A DNA stretch of 64,000 bases from Xaviernesmea rhizosphaerae (GCF_001938945.1 NZ_MKIO01000020.1:1-64000), one strand, 5' to 3'; positions 28,397 to 37,813 are shown, counted from the stretch's first letter. Made by a program: numbers and translations. The notes: a model not told the origin generated them from the sequence alone.

Positions 28397-29416
28397 ATGG
28401 TATCGCCTGACGAGCCGGTGGTGAATTTTCTGGAGAAGCTTTCGCCGATCCGCCAGTCGCGCCTGCGCTGGCCGGTGGCGGTGCTTGCCTTCGTCATGGC
28501 CTTTGCCGTGCGCTATGTCCTGCAGCACCAGCTTCCGCCCGGCTTTCCCTTCCTCACCTTCTTTCCCGCCGTCATCCTCTCGGCCTTTCTCTGCGGCACG
28601 CTGCCGGGCATTTTCGTGGCGACGGCCTCCACGCTCGCCTCCTGGTATTTCTTCATCTCGCCGCTCAATTCCTTCGGGCTGAACGGCGCGGTGGCGCTGG
28701 CGCTCGGCTTCTTCATCGCGGTGGCCAGCATCGATATCGCCATCATCCATTATCTCATCAAATGGATGGAGCATCTGGACCGCGAGCGCCAGCGCAGCCG
28801 CGAGCTGGCCACGGCGCGCGATCTCCTGTTTCGCGAGATGCAGCACCGCATTTCCAACAATCTCAGCGTCATCTCCGCGCTTTTGCGCCTGCAGCAGCGC
28901 GCGCTGAAGGACGAGGCGGCCAAGCGGGCGCTGTCGGATGCGGCCATGCGCCTCTCGCTGATCAGCAAGATCCAGCGCCAGCTGCATGATCCGGAAGGCC
29001 AGGAGCTCGCCTTCGGCACCTCGCTGCAGGAGCTCTGCCAGGATATCGTCGAGGCCTCGGGCACGCGCCAGCGCATCAGCGTGCGCGTGGAGGCGCCGCC
29101 GCTCTTCCTCGGCGCCGAGCGCGCCGTGCCGCTGGGCCTGATCATCGCCGAGCTGGTGGCCAATGCGCTGGAACACGCCTTCGAAGGCCGCGAGGAAGGC
29201 CGCATCACCATCACGCTCACCGAGACCCCCGAGGGCCTGGCCATCCGCGTGGCCGATGACGGCCACGGCGTGCCCGAAGGCTTCGACCTCACCCAGGCCA
29301 AAAGCCTCGGCCTCACCGTGGCCCGCCAGCTGGCGCAGCAGCTGGGCGGGGAGCTGCTGTTGGCAAGTGGGGCGGGGGAGGGTGCGCGGTTTGAGCTGGT
29401 GTTGGCGGAGGGGTGA
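28397..29416 (+). CDS. Membrane sensor histidine kinase, DUF4118 / HisKA_2 type
   Basis: A 339-residue inner-membrane kinase. Four hydrophobic segments form a KdpD-like DUF4118 module (LAFVMAFAVRYVLQH, FLTFFPAVILSAFLCGTLPG, ...). A cytoplasmic HisKA_2 domain follows with the phospho-His in REMQHRISNNLSVISALLRL, then a HATPase: ELVANALEHAF, VADDGHGVPEG, SLGLTVARQLAQQLGGEL. This group often signals to general-stress regulators in alphaproteobacteria, but no response regulator is adjacent. ATG at 28397 is chosen because the hydrophobic region starts 25 residues later; the frame is open upstream without protein character. Its stop marks the left edge of the AT-rich island. Confidence 0.88.
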   Translation: MVSPDEPVVNFLEKLSPIRQSRLRWPVAVLAFVMAFAVRYVLQHQLPPGFPFLTFFPAVILSAFLCGTLPGIFVATASTLASWYFFISPLNSFGLNGAVALALGFFIAVASIDIAIIHYLIKWMEHLDRERQRSRELATARDLLFREMQHRISNNLSVISALLRLQQRALKDEAAKRALSDAAMRLSLISKIQRQLHDPEGQELAFGTSLQELCQDIVEASGTRQRISVRVEAPPLFLGAERAVPLGLIIAELVANALEHAFEGREEGRITITLTETPEGLAIRVADDGHGVPEGFDLTQAKSLGLTVARQLAQQLGGELLLASGAGEGARFELVLAEG

Positions 29417-29743
29417 GCCAAGTTAGTCAATAGCTATTATTATAGCCAAAAGGTTCGTATTTCAGCAAAGTTTAGGAACTTAATCCTATATAAAATTAAA
29501 ATAATGAAGATATCCTTATATAGCGCCAGTAGAACGCATCACTAAACCTCTATCGCTCTAAATTAAACGTCGAACATGCGGCATGACGGAGATTGGCTTT
29601 TTTGATACGTGGCAAAAAGTTTTTCTTTTCCTTGCTTTCCGAAAACATATGGCTTTTTATATAAGTCACTAGGTAAGAGAGCCCGTTTTTTAGCAAATGT
29701 GATCATGATCTTATCGACCATTACAAATAGGAATGCAGCGATA

Positions 29744-31126
29744 ATGCAAGAAAATCTCCTTCTCACAGGATTTAGGATTATAAATCTAAATGAAAGATTG
29801 AACGTCGATTTAATAATAGAGAATAATACATTAATATTGGTTGGAGAGAATGGCACCGGAAAGACAACAATACTTAGAATTATGTTTTATTTCTTATCTG
29901 GAAGATTTATTGAATTATCAAAATTTAGATTTGAGGAAATAAAAGCGTATTTTGGTACAAAGGAAGTTTCTGTAAAGCTCGAGGATATCAGTGTTCCTTT
30001 CCTTGCGAGTAGCGATATCGCGCGTGTGCCGCCTAGTATGCGGAACAGGTGGAGGTCGTTACAGGCGGAGGGGAAGTATGATGAGTTGCTTGTGTTGGCG
30101 GAGCGCATTTTTCCAAGGTCATATAGAGAGCAAATGACAATGTTTGAAAGTCAGACAAGCGAAAATCTTGCTGACTTGCAGGTTGATATTGTTAAGACAA
30201 TGAATGCGCAAATACTTTATTTGCCCACATATCGGCGTATCGAGAGGGAGCTGACCAGTATTTATTCTGGCATTGATCCAGACGATCTTAGGAGAAATCG
30301 CTCGGCCGGTCAGTCTGACACCGATGACGCGTATATTGAGCTAGTAGAATTTGGTATGGCCGATGTAAAGCGCGCAATCGACACCGCGCTGCAGCGAATC
30401 AGTGCTTTTGCAAATGCAGGCCTTAACACACTAACGTTGGGCTATTTAGGTGAAGTAGTAAACCAAGATTACCGCACTACCCAAATGCCTGAAATTGCAA
30501 CTGCTTCGCCTGAGACCGTTTCCGCTGTACTTGATAGAGTAGGGACTACAATTCTAAATGAAGGACAGAAGCGGCATCTAAGAGAAATTATCACAAAAGC
30601 CAAATTAAATGCTAGTGCACCTACTGAGCATGAACAGATAATATTCCACTATTTTTCAAAATTACTTCGCTTTCAAAGCGAGCTCCAGGAGAAGGAAAGG
30701 AGTATAACTGCGTTTTGTGAGCTTTGCTCGACATATATTCGAGACAAAAAATTTGTCTATGATGCCCAGACTTTTTCATTTCGTATAGATTGGGTTGGTG
30801 GGCAGATCCTCGAGGCGGGGAGGGGAAAAAAGAACCATGGTGACGTCGCGCTGTCAGATCTTTCGTCTGGTGAAAAACAAATCGTTTCGCTTTTCAGTCA
30901 TCTTTACTTGGCTGGCCGCGAGAGATTTTTCGTACTAATTGATGAGCCGGAGCTCTCGTTGTCAGTACCGTGGCAGCGTAGATTTCTTCAAGATATACGA
31001 GATGGTGAGTTTTGTTCCGGTCTTATTGCAGTTACTCATTCGCCCTTTATTTATGATAATGCACTTAGGAAAAGTACACACGCTCTTGGGGAATTTATAA
31101 GCGGGCCGGATTGGGGTAATATTTGA
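29744..31126 (+). CDS. AAA ATPase, AriA-like (PARIS system)
   Basis: About 460 residues with ABC/SMC-style ATPase motifs: Walker A GENGTGKTT (34-42), signature LSSGEKQIVS (from 373), Walker B FFVLIDEPELSLS (Asp400, Glu401) and H-loop His432 in VTHSPFIYD. The helical middle (about 100-360) is divergent. AAA15/21 ATPases of this size followed by a DUF4435 gene make up PARIS, in which AriA oligomerises, senses phage anti-restriction proteins and releases the AriB nuclease. The ATG at 29744 gives the family-like opening (QENLLLTGFRIINLNERLNV); AGGA is 11 bases upstream. An in-frame GTG (29609) and ATG (29705) lie further up. The stop overlaps the next start by one base (TGATG). AT-rich, unlike its neighbours. 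Confidence 0.85.
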   Translation: MQENLLLTGFRIINLNERLNVDLIIENNTLILVGENGTGKTTILRIMFYFLSGRFIELSKFRFEEIKAYFGTKEVSVKLEDISVPFLASSDIARVPPSMRNRWRSLQAEGKYDELLVLAERIFPRSYREQMTMFESQTSENLADLQVDIVKTMNAQILYLPTYRRIERELTSIYSGIDPDDLRRNRSAGQSDTDDAYIELVEFGMADVKRAIDTALQRISAFANAGLNTLTLGYLGEVVNQDYRTTQMPEIATASPETVSAVLDRVGTTILNEGQKRHLREIITKAKLNASAPTEHEQIIFHYFSKLLRFQSELQEKERSITAFCELCSTYIRDKKFVYDAQTFSFRIDWVGGQILEAGRGKKNHGDVALSDLSSGEKQIVSLFSHLYLAGRERFFVLIDEPELSLSVPWQRRFLQDIRDGEFCSGLIAVTHSPFIYDNALRKSTHALGEFISGPDWGNI

Positions 31127-32082
31127 TGAGCATGCTTGACATACATGATGCATCTCTTAGGACAGTTAATGAGGCTCAGCATCTATTCCTTCTAAAATAC
31201 AATAAATACTCAAAAAAGGTTTACGGATTTACGGAAGGAAAAGAGGACCCCTCTTTCTACAGAAGTATCATAGAGCCAATTATACCTGATGATTGGTCGG
31301 TAGATTTCATTCGTTGTGGAAAAAGAAGTAAAGTTATAGATGCTTACAATTCTTTTGACTGGAGTTCTTTTCAAAAGGAACGCATATGTTTTTTCATGGA
31401 TCGCGATCTAACTGATTATTTACATGAACCTAACCAGATTTCAGATGTTAATATTTATATTACAGACGGATATAGTATAGAGAACAGTGTCGTAACATAT
31501 AATATGTGCGAGAGGATGCTTATTGAAATTTTCAATTTAGAAATTGCGTCCGCTGGCGAGCAGGTTGAGATTGAGGCCCTATTCAATAGATCTTTGGATT
31601 TTTTTCAAGATTCCATGATTCCATTGATGTCGCAAATATTGTATTGGCGCGAACAAAATATGAATGCGCCATTGGATAATATTAAATTAAGCAATATATT
31701 TGATTTTAATTCTGGTAAGATTTCCGTTAAGTTTAATACGCAAGAGATGCTTGCGCTCACCGCAACCGATGTCGGTGCTCCTGTGCTGGGTGCCGAGGAT
31801 TATGATACCTTTAGGGATAAATTCATTTCCCGTTCAGATTGTCATAATTTCATTAGAGGTAAATATATCCTGTGGTTTCTTGGTGAATTTCTCCATTCAG
31901 TGCATAAGGAAGCGCCAAGAATATGCGTTAATATGAGCTCTGTCCCGAAGATGAGTGTAAGTGTCGGTCATAAAAATATAATTGTTTACGCTTCATCCCG
32001 AGCTAGATGTCCGAAAACACTTTATGATTTTATAAATGATAATTATTTAAAATATATAAGAAATGAAGTAAAAAGTGCATAG
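31126..32082 (+). CDS. DUF4435 TOPRIM-like effector, AriB-like (PARIS system)
   Basis: About 318 residues. The N-terminal part has TOPRIM-like acidic motifs: FTEGKEDPSFY (Glu37), CFFMDRDLTDY (Asp92, Asp94) and DGYSIENSVV (Glu119), the arrangement expected of DUF4435 proteins related to OLD-family nucleases. In PARIS, AriB is the toxin, held by AriA and freed on phage sensing to cut host tRNA. The ATG at 31126 overlaps the upstream stop, so the pair is translationally coupled. There are no membrane segments. AT-rich codon use matches the ATPase gene, so they moved together. If it is not PARIS proper, it is another ATPase/DUF4435 defence module. Confidence 0.82.
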   Translation: MSMLDIHDASLRTVNEAQHLFLLKYNKYSKKVYGFTEGKEDPSFYRSIIEPIIPDDWSVDFIRCGKRSKVIDAYNSFDWSSFQKERICFFMDRDLTDYLHEPNQISDVNIYITDGYSIENSVVTYNMCERMLIEIFNLEIASAGEQVEIEALFNRSLDFFQDSMIPLMSQILYWREQNMNAPLDNIKLSNIFDFNSGKISVKFNTQEMLALTATDVGAPVLGAEDYDTFRDKFISRSDCHNFIRGKYILWFLGEFLHSVHKEAPRICVNMSSVPKMSVSVGHKNIIVYASSRARCPKTLYDFINDNYLKYIRNEVKSA

Positions 32083-32256
32083 TTGTAATTGTGGAATAGC
32101 CTTAACAAGGCATCTGTTTGCAATTTTCTCGATCTGACGCCAAGCAGTATTATCTAAATTTAATCCCCCTTCAACCCCACCCCATTCCCCGCTAGTCTCC
32201 CACCCAGCGCGCCGGAGGACGCGCGCCGGGCCGAAAATTTCGGGAGGAGAGACCGA

Positions 32257-33729
32257 ATGTCCAATGCGACAAGCCACGCGGCCGAGGGGCCCGGCTGCGC
32301 TCCGATCGCCTTTCTCCCCCCGCGCCCCGATGTGCTGGCGCGGCGCGACGAGATCATGGCGGCGCTTACCGAGCTGGTGTCGGCGGGCGGGGTGGTGCGA
32401 GCGCCGCTGGCGTTGAAGCCGTTCGAGACGGATGCCTTTGTCGCCTATCGTCAGCCGCCGCTGGCCGTGGTGCTGCCGCAGACCACGGCGGAGGTTTCGG
32501 CCGTGCTTGCCTATTGCCATAGTGCCCGCGTGCCCGTGGTGGCGCGCGGGGCGGGCACCTCGCTTTCGGGCGGGGCGATCCCGCAGGCGGATGCGGTGGT
32601 GCTGGGCCTGTCGCGGATGAACCGGATTCTGGAGATCGACCTGGAAAACCGCACCGCGCGCGTGGAGGCCGGCGTTACCAATCTCTCGATTTCCGAGAAG
32701 GTGGCGGCGCAGGGCTTCTTCTATGCGCCGGATCCCAGCTCCCAGCTCGCCTGCACCATCGGCGGCAATATCGCCATGAATTCCGGCGGCGCGCACTGTC
32801 TGAAATATGGGGTGACGACCAACAATCTGCTCGGCGTCACCCTGGTGCTGATCGACGGCACGGTGGTGACGCTGGGCGGCAAACATCTGGATGCCGGGGG
32901 CTATGATCTGCTCGGCCTGGTCTGCGGCGCGGAGGGGCAGCTCGGCGTGGTGACGGAGGCCGTGGTGCGGCTGATCGCCCGGCCCGAGGGCGCGCGCCCC
33001 GTGCTGTTCGGCTTCGACAGCTCGGAAGAGGCGGGCGCCTGCGTGGCCGATATCATCGCCGCCGGCATCATTCCCGTCGCCATCGAATTCATGGACCGGC
33101 CGGCGATCGCCATCTGCGAAGCCTTTGCCAAGGCCGGCTATCCGCTCGATGTCGCCGCCCTTCTGATCGTCGAGGTGGAGGGGGCGGAGGCGGAAATGGC
33201 GGCGATGCTGGCCGAGATCGTCACCATCGCCCGGCGCCACGGCGTGCGCACCGTGCGCGAGAGCCAGTCGGCCACGGAAGCGGCGCTGATCTGGAAGGGG
33301 CGCAAATCCGCCTTCGGCGCCACCGGCCGCATCGCCGACTATATCTGCATGGACGGCACCGTGCCGCTCAGCCAGCTGCCTTATGTGCTCAAGCGCACCG
33401 GGGAGATCTGCGCCGGCTTCGGGCTGGAGGTGGCCAATGTCTTCCACGCCGGCGATGGCAATATGCACCCGCTGATCCTGTTCAACGCCAATGATCCGGC
33501 CGAGGCCGCAAAGGCCGAAGCCGCGGGCAACGAGATCCTGAAACTCTGCGTGGAGGCCGGCGGCTGTCTCACCGGCGAGCATGGGGTAGGCCTGGAAAAG
33601 CGCGATCTCATGCGCTTCCAATACAGCGAGGCGGAGCTTGCCCAGCAGATGGCCGTGCGCGCCGCCTTCGATCCGCTCTGGCTTTTGAACCCCTCCAAGG
33701 TCTTTCCGCTGGAAGGACGGCCGGCATGA
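32257..33729 (+). CDS. glcD: Glycolate oxidase FAD-linked subunit GlcD
   Basis: A 490-residue FAD-binding oxidase that dehydrogenates glycolate to glyoxylate. The FAD domain (PCMH type) includes VVARGAGTSLSGGAIP, PDPSSQLACTIGGNIAMNSGG and VCGAEGQLGVVTEA. The C-terminal cap has NVFHAGDGNMHPLIL and CLTGEHGVGLEKRDLM, hallmarks of GlcD rather than D-lactate dehydrogenase. GGGAGGAGA precedes the ATG. First gene of glcDEF, overlapping glcE by 4 bp. No glcC-type regulator is adjacent; the AT-rich island sits directly upstream and may have displaced earlier control sequence. Confidence 0.95.
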   Translation: MSNATSHAAEGPGCAPIAFLPPRPDVLARRDEIMAALTELVSAGGVVRAPLALKPFETDAFVAYRQPPLAVVLPQTTAEVSAVLAYCHSARVPVVARGAGTSLSGGAIPQADAVVLGLSRMNRILEIDLENRTARVEAGVTNLSISEKVAAQGFFYAPDPSSQLACTIGGNIAMNSGGAHCLKYGVTTNNLLGVTLVLIDGTVVTLGGKHLDAGGYDLLGLVCGAEGQLGVVTEAVVRLIARPEGARPVLFGFDSSEEAGACVADIIAAGIIPVAIEFMDRPAIAICEAFAKAGYPLDVAALLIVEVEGAEAEMAAMLAEIVTIARRHGVRTVRESQSATEAALIWKGRKSAFGATGRIADYICMDGTVPLSQLPYVLKRTGEICAGFGLEVANVFHAGDGNMHPLILFNANDPAEAAKAEAAGNEILKLCVEAGGCLTGEHGVGLEKRDLMRFQYSEAELAQQMAVRAAFDPLWLLNPSKVFPLEGRPA

Positions 33730-34973
33730 CGCTGCCCAGTATGAGCTCGCCCAGCATGATCTCGCCCGCAATGATCCTGCACGCGCCCCGCAGCGAGGCC
33801 GAGGTGGTGGAGATCGTGCGCGGCGCGCTGGCCGGGGCCACGCCGCTGGCGCTTCAGGGCGGCGGCACGCGGGCGGGCTTCGGCCATGCCGTGGCGGCTG
33901 AAGCCGGGCTCAGCACATCGGCGCTCTCCGGCATCCTGCGCTACACGCCGGGCGAAATGGTGATGACGGCGCTGGCCGGCACGCCGCTGGAGGAGGTGGA
34001 GGCGGCGCTGGCCGGGCAGGGGCAGAGGCTCGCCTTCGAGCCCGCCGACCACCGGCCGGCCATGGGCACGCAGGGCGTGCCGACGATCGGCGGGGTCTTC
34101 GCCGCCAATGTCTCGGGCCCGCGCCGCATCGCGGGCGGTGCTGCGCGCGACAGCCTGCTCGGCATCCGCTTCGTCAATGGACGGGGCGAGGCGCTCTCGG
34201 CCGGCGGGCGGGTGATGAAGAATGTCACCGGCCTCGATCTCGTCAAGCTGATGGCCGGTTCCTATGGCACGCTGGGCCTGATGACGGAGGTGACCTTCCG
34301 CGTATTGCCGCAGCCGGAGCGGGTGGAAACGCTGGTGTTTTCCGGCCTGGAGGATCAGGCGGCGGCAGAGCTGATGGCCGCGGCCATGGCCCTGCCGGCC
34401 GATGTCTCCGGCGCGGCGCATCTGCCGGAAAGCGTGCGCGGCCGCTTTCTCGCCGGCGCCCTGCCGGAGGGCGCGGCCACGCTGCTGCGGCTGGAAGGCC
34501 ATGCCGCCTCGGTGGCGATCCGGGCCGAGACGCTGACGAGGGCGCTTGGCGCCCGCGCCCCGCTCCAGCGCCTCGGGCCCGAGCAGAGTGAAAGCCTCTG
34601 GCGCGCGGTCCGCGATATCCACCCCTATGCCGAGGATGGCACGCAGCGCCCGCTCTGGCGCGTCTCCGTCGCTCCCATGGCCGGGCCCGGCCTCGTCGCC
34701 GCCCTGCGCATGGAAGCCGGCGTGGACGCCTTTTATGACTGGCAAGGCGGGCTCGTCTGGCTGAGGATGGAGGCGGAGCCGGAGGCCGCTCTGCTGCGCG
34801 GGCTGATCGCCAAGGCCGGCGGCGGCCACGCCACGCTTCTGCGGGCCAACCCGGCCGCCCGCGCCGCCATCCCCGCCTTCGAGCCGCAGCCGGCCCCGCT
34901 CGCCGCGCTTGCCGCCCGGGTCAAGGCCAGCCTAGACCCGCACGGCCTCTTCAACCCCGGCAGGATGGGCTAG
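33726..34973 (+). CDS. glcE: Glycolate oxidase FAD-binding subunit GlcE
   Basis: A 415-residue partner subunit with a second, shorter FAD-binding domain (LALQGGGTRAGFG, GVPTIGGVFAANVSGPRRI, VMKNVTGLDLVKLMAGSYGTLGL). The N-terminus is a run of Met/Ser/Pro residues (MTLPSMSSPSMISPAM) with several possible starts; the ATG overlapping glcD is used by default. Ends 2 bp before glcF. Confidence 0.95.
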   Translation: MTLPSMSSPSMISPAMILHAPRSEAEVVEIVRGALAGATPLALQGGGTRAGFGHAVAAEAGLSTSALSGILRYTPGEMVMTALAGTPLEEVEAALAGQGQRLAFEPADHRPAMGTQGVPTIGGVFAANVSGPRRIAGGAARDSLLGIRFVNGRGEALSAGGRVMKNVTGLDLVKLMAGSYGTLGLMTEVTFRVLPQPERVETLVFSGLEDQAAAELMAAAMALPADVSGAAHLPESVRGRFLAGALPEGAATLLRLEGHAASVAIRAETLTRALGARAPLQRLGPEQSESLWRAVRDIHPYAEDGTQRPLWRVSVAPMAGPGLVAALRMEAGVDAFYDWQGGLVWLRMEAEPEAALLRGLIAKAGGGHATLLRANPAARAAIPAFEPQPAPLAALAARVKASLDPHGLFNPGRMG

Positions 34974-34975
34974 AC

Positions 34976-36379
34976 ATGCAGACCTTCTTCACCCCCGCCC
35001 AGCGGGCCGACCCGGCGCTGGCCGAATCCGAGGCGATCCTGCGGCGCTGCGTCCATTGCGGCTTCTGCACGGCCACCTGTCCCACCTATGTCACGCTCGG
35101 CAACGAGCTGGATAGCCCGCGCGGGCGAATCTACCTGATCAAGGACATGCTGGAAAACGACCGGCCGGCCACCGCCGAGGTGGTGACCCATCTCGACCGC
35201 TGCCTCTCCTGCCTTGCCTGCACCACCACCTGTCCCTCCGGCGTCGATTACATGCACCTGATCGACCATGCCCGCATGCATGTGGAAAAGACCTATGCCC
35301 GGCCGCTGCCCGACAGGGCGATCCGGGCGCTGCTCGCCCGCATCCTGCCCTATCCCGCCCGGTTTCGCCTAGCGCTCTCGCTTGCCCGGATCGGCCGGCC
35401 GCTGGCGCCGCTGTTCGAGCGGATCGCGCCGCTCAGGCCCCTGGCGGCCATGCTCAGGCTCGCGCCGAAGGGCCGACCGGCAGCAGCGCCTTCGGATGTC
35501 TCTGCGAAGCCGCTTGCCTCGTCCGCGGCTGGTTCAAAGAGAGCCATTCCTTACGGAAACTCGACCCCGGCGAGCCTTTCCGCCGCCGGAGCAGAGGCTG
35601 CGCCGCCGGCCCGCCGGGTGGCGATCCTGCGCGGCTGCGCCCAGCGGGTGCTCGATCCCGGCATCGATGCCGCCGCCCGGCGGCTGCTGAGCCGGCTGGG
35701 GATCGCGCTCGTCGATGTTCCCGGCGAGGGCTGCTGCGGCGCGCTGGTGCATCATATGGGGCGGGAGGAGGAGGCGCTCGGCTTTGCCCGGCGCAATGTC
35801 GATCTCTGGACGGCGCGGATCGCGGCCGGCGGGCTCGATGCCATTCTTGTCACCACCTCGGGCTGCGGCACGACGCTGAAGGATTACGGCCATATGCTCA
35901 AGCGCGACCCGGCCTATGCCGAAAAGGCCGCGCGGGTCTCGGCGCTTGCCCGCGACATCACCGAATATCTGGCGGAATGCGACCTGCCGGCACTACCCGC
36001 GCGGGGGCTGACGGTCGCCTATCATGCTGCCTGCTCGCTGCAGCACTGGCAGAAGGTGACGCTGGCGCCGAAGCGGCTGCTGGCGGCGGCGGGTTTCTCT
36101 GTGCGCGAGCCCGCCGAGGGGCATTTATGCTGCGGCTCGGCCGGCACTTACAACATCCTTCAGCCGGAGATTTCCGCAGCGCTCCAGGCCCGCAAGGTCA
36201 GCAACATCGAGGCCACCCGCGCCGACCTCGTCTGCGCCGGCAATATTGGCTGCCTCACCCAGATCGGCGCGGCCACTTCCCTGCCGGTCGTCCATACGGT
36301 GGAGCTTCTCGACTGGGCCTATGGCGGGCCGGTGCCGGCGCGGCTTGCGGCATCGGCACGGTTTGCGGCGGCGGAATAA
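34976..36379 (+). CDS. glcF: Glycolate oxidase iron-sulfur subunit GlcF
   Basis: A 467-residue electron-transfer subunit. Two 4Fe-4S motifs lie in the N-terminal 90 residues (CVHCGFCTATCPTY and CLSCLACTTTCPSG), and two CCG-type cysteine domains follow (GEGCCGALVHHMGREEEAL and GHLCCGSAGTYNILQP). An Ala/Ser-rich stretch of about 45 residues around 165-210 looks like an inserted linker. It passes electrons from GlcD/GlcE to the quinone pool. Last gene of the operon; convergent with the DUF1003 gene, whose stop is 9 bp away. Confidence 0.95.
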   Translation: MQTFFTPAQRADPALAESEAILRRCVHCGFCTATCPTYVTLGNELDSPRGRIYLIKDMLENDRPATAEVVTHLDRCLSCLACTTTCPSGVDYMHLIDHARMHVEKTYARPLPDRAIRALLARILPYPARFRLALSLARIGRPLAPLFERIAPLRPLAAMLRLAPKGRPAAAPSDVSAKPLASSAAGSKRAIPYGNSTPASLSAAGAEAAPPARRVAILRGCAQRVLDPGIDAAARRLLSRLGIALVDVPGEGCCGALVHHMGREEEALGFARRNVDLWTARIAAGGLDAILVTTSGCGTTLKDYGHMLKRDPAYAEKAARVSALARDITEYLAECDLPALPARGLTVAYHAACSLQHWQKVTLAPKRLLAAAGFSVREPAEGHLCCGSAGTYNILQPEISAALQARKVSNIEATRADLVCAGNIGCLTQIGAATSLPVVHTVELLDWAYGGPVPARLAASARFAAAE

Positions 36380-36388
36380 TCGCTCGCC

Positions 36389-36964
36389 TCACCGTCCATC
36401 CTGATGCGCCGCGATCGCGTCCATCACCGCATCGGGCGCCACGTCGCGGGTCATCTCCTCAATCTCGGGCTCGGGCAACGGCGCCACCTCGAGGTGGCGG
36501 GCGATGGCATCGACCATGGCGATCAGCCGCGTCGTCTCGTGCTCGTTGAGCAGGTTGACCTGCAGGTCGAGATCGGCGCGGGCATCGTCCTGCGCCGCCA
36601 TGCGGTTCTGGTTGATCAGCACGAAGGTGGACAGGAAGATGGCCTCGACAGAGGCGATCATCGCCAGCACCACCAGCGTCGGGTCCCAGGCGGGAATGGC
36701 GGGGATCAGGCCGAGATTGAGGAGGATCCAGCCGCCGAACAGCACCAGGTGGATATAGACGAACACCATGCTGCCGGCGAAGCGGCTGATGGCGGCGGCC
36801 GCCTTTTCCTGCAGCGAGGCCTCGGCCTCGACCGCGCGCCGCCGGTCGATCAGCGCCGCGATGTTGCGGGCAAGCGTCGGGCTCAAGGCAGGCTCCGGGT
36901 TTTGCGTGGGGCTTGGCGCGGGTTTTCCCCTGTGATGGTCGGCGCGCGCGGGTTCCTCGGTCAT
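36389..36964 (-). CDS. DUF1003 membrane protein
   Basis: A 191-residue inner-membrane protein. After a Pro-rich cytoplasmic N-terminus come RNIAALIDRRRAVEA and two hydrophobic segments (SMVFVYIHLVLFGGWILLNL; VVLAMIASVEAIFLSTFVLI) followed by NQNRMAAQDDARADLDLQVN, the signature of DUF1003. CAGGAGAG lies upstream of the ATG at 36964. The function of this family is unknown; the gene stands alone between glcF and the deaminase. Confidence 0.9.
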   Translation of the reverse strand: MTEEPARADHHRGKPAPSPTQNPEPALSPTLARNIAALIDRRRAVEAEASLQEKAAAAISRFAGSMVFVYIHLVLFGGWILLNLGLIPAIPAWDPTLVVLAMIASVEAIFLSTFVLINQNRMAAQDDARADLDLQVNLLNEHETTRLIAMVDAIARHLEVAPLPEPEIEEMTRDVAPDAVMDAIAAHQDGR

Positions 36965-37113
36965 GCATTCTCTCCTGTCGGCCGCGCCAAACCGGCGGCC
37001 GGCGGAAAAGATGCGGTGCGATGGCCGACAATCGCGCGCCTCCCGGCCTGGGCGGGAGGAAGGGCCGTCGCAGTAGTGTGTGTGGTTGGCGGAGCGGGCG
37101 GGCCGAGAGGTGC

Positions 37114-37608
37114 TTACGTTTCCGCCCTCTCCCAAAAGCCCTCTTGCAGCGCGGCGGCTTCCTCTTCCAGCATCGGGCCGATCACCTCCACCTTGCGCTG
37201 GCCGGCGGCCAGCACGGTGCGGCAGGGCAGGTCCAGCGTCGGGTTTTCGGCGTGGTTGCCGGTTTCCTCTTTCAGGCCGGTCTCCGCCTGGCCATAGACA
37301 AGGCGGCCGATGCCGGCCCAGTAGAGCGCGCCGGCGCACATGGCGCAGGGCTCGGCCGAGCTGTAGAGCGTGCAATCGGCGAGAAAGACGGGCGGGTGCG
37401 CCTTGGAGGCGCGCGTGGCGATCAGACGCTCGGCATGGGCGGTCATGTCGCGGCCCTCGGCCGTATAGCCATTGCCCTGCTCCATCAGCACGGCGCCGTC
37501 AGGCCCGACCAGGATCGCGCCGAAGGGATGGTCTCCCCCCTCGCGCGCCCGCCTCGCCACCGCGAAAGCCTGGCGCAGATAGGTTTCATGGTCGAGTGCT
37601 GGCAGCAT
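37114..37608 (-). CDS. Nucleoside/nucleobase deaminase, CMP/dCMP deaminase fold
   Basis: A 164-residue zinc deaminase. The zinc site and catalytic Glu are in TAHAE (His58, Glu60) and SSAEPCAMCAGALYWAG (Cys88, Cys91). The group includes guanine deaminase and TadA; the C-terminal LKEETGNHAENPTL is more like guanine or tRNA-independent deaminases than TadA. Substrate is not determined. ATG at 37608 is preceded by AAAGGGGA. Alone on the minus strand, 149 bp from the DUF1003 gene. Confidence 0.85.
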   Translation of the reverse strand: MLPALDHETYLRQAFAVARRAREGGDHPFGAILVGPDGAVLMEQGNGYTAEGRDMTAHAERLIATRASKAHPPVFLADCTLYSSAEPCAMCAGALYWAGIGRLVYGQAETGLKEETGNHAENPTLDLPCRTVLAAGQRKVEVIGPMLEEEAAALQEGFWERAET

Positions 37609-37649
37609 GCGGGTCCCCTTTCGCCGGTGTGATGATCCGGCAGAGTAGA

Positions 37650-37690
37650 GCATCCGACCGACACGTGCGAACCGGTTTTCGCCGCGATGC
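37650..37690. repeat. Mosaic palindrome family A, fragment
   Basis: AGAGCATCCGACCGACACGTGC...GAACCGGTTTTCGCC...GATGC, a shortened and mutated copy between the deaminase and RND genes. Confidence 0.5.
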
Positions 37691-37813
37691 GGCAGAGCCT
37701 TCGCGAGGGAGCCCGGCGCGAAGCGGCGTCCGCGCAGGGGCGCGCCGGCCGCAGCCGGGCGGAGGATTTCCCTCGCCGATGCGGCCGGCAAGGCTTTCAG
37801 CTTTGCTCCGTCC

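Larger units (their letters stand above)
29417..32165. mobile_element. AT-rich genomic island carrying a two-gene defence-like cassette
   Basis: Base composition falls abruptly from GC-rich to clearly AT-rich right after the kinase stop and recovers at about 32165, just before glcD. Codon use inside (ATA, TTA, AAA, AGA common) is unlike both flanks. It holds only the AAA ATPase and DUF4435 genes, a 327-bp AT-rich leader (29417-29743) and about 80 bp after the second stop. No integrase, transposase, tRNA or convincing flanking direct repeat was found, so the means of insertion is unknown; horizontal acquisition is inferred from composition. Confidence 0.75.

Noticed and set aside
29609..29743. 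Upstream GTG start for the AriA-like ATPase
   Set aside because: The extra 45 residues do not resemble the family N-terminus, and no ribosome site precedes the GTG.
29417..32165. att-like direct repeats flanking the AT-rich island
   Set aside because: Only short matches of about 6 bases were seen at the two edges, which are expected by chance.
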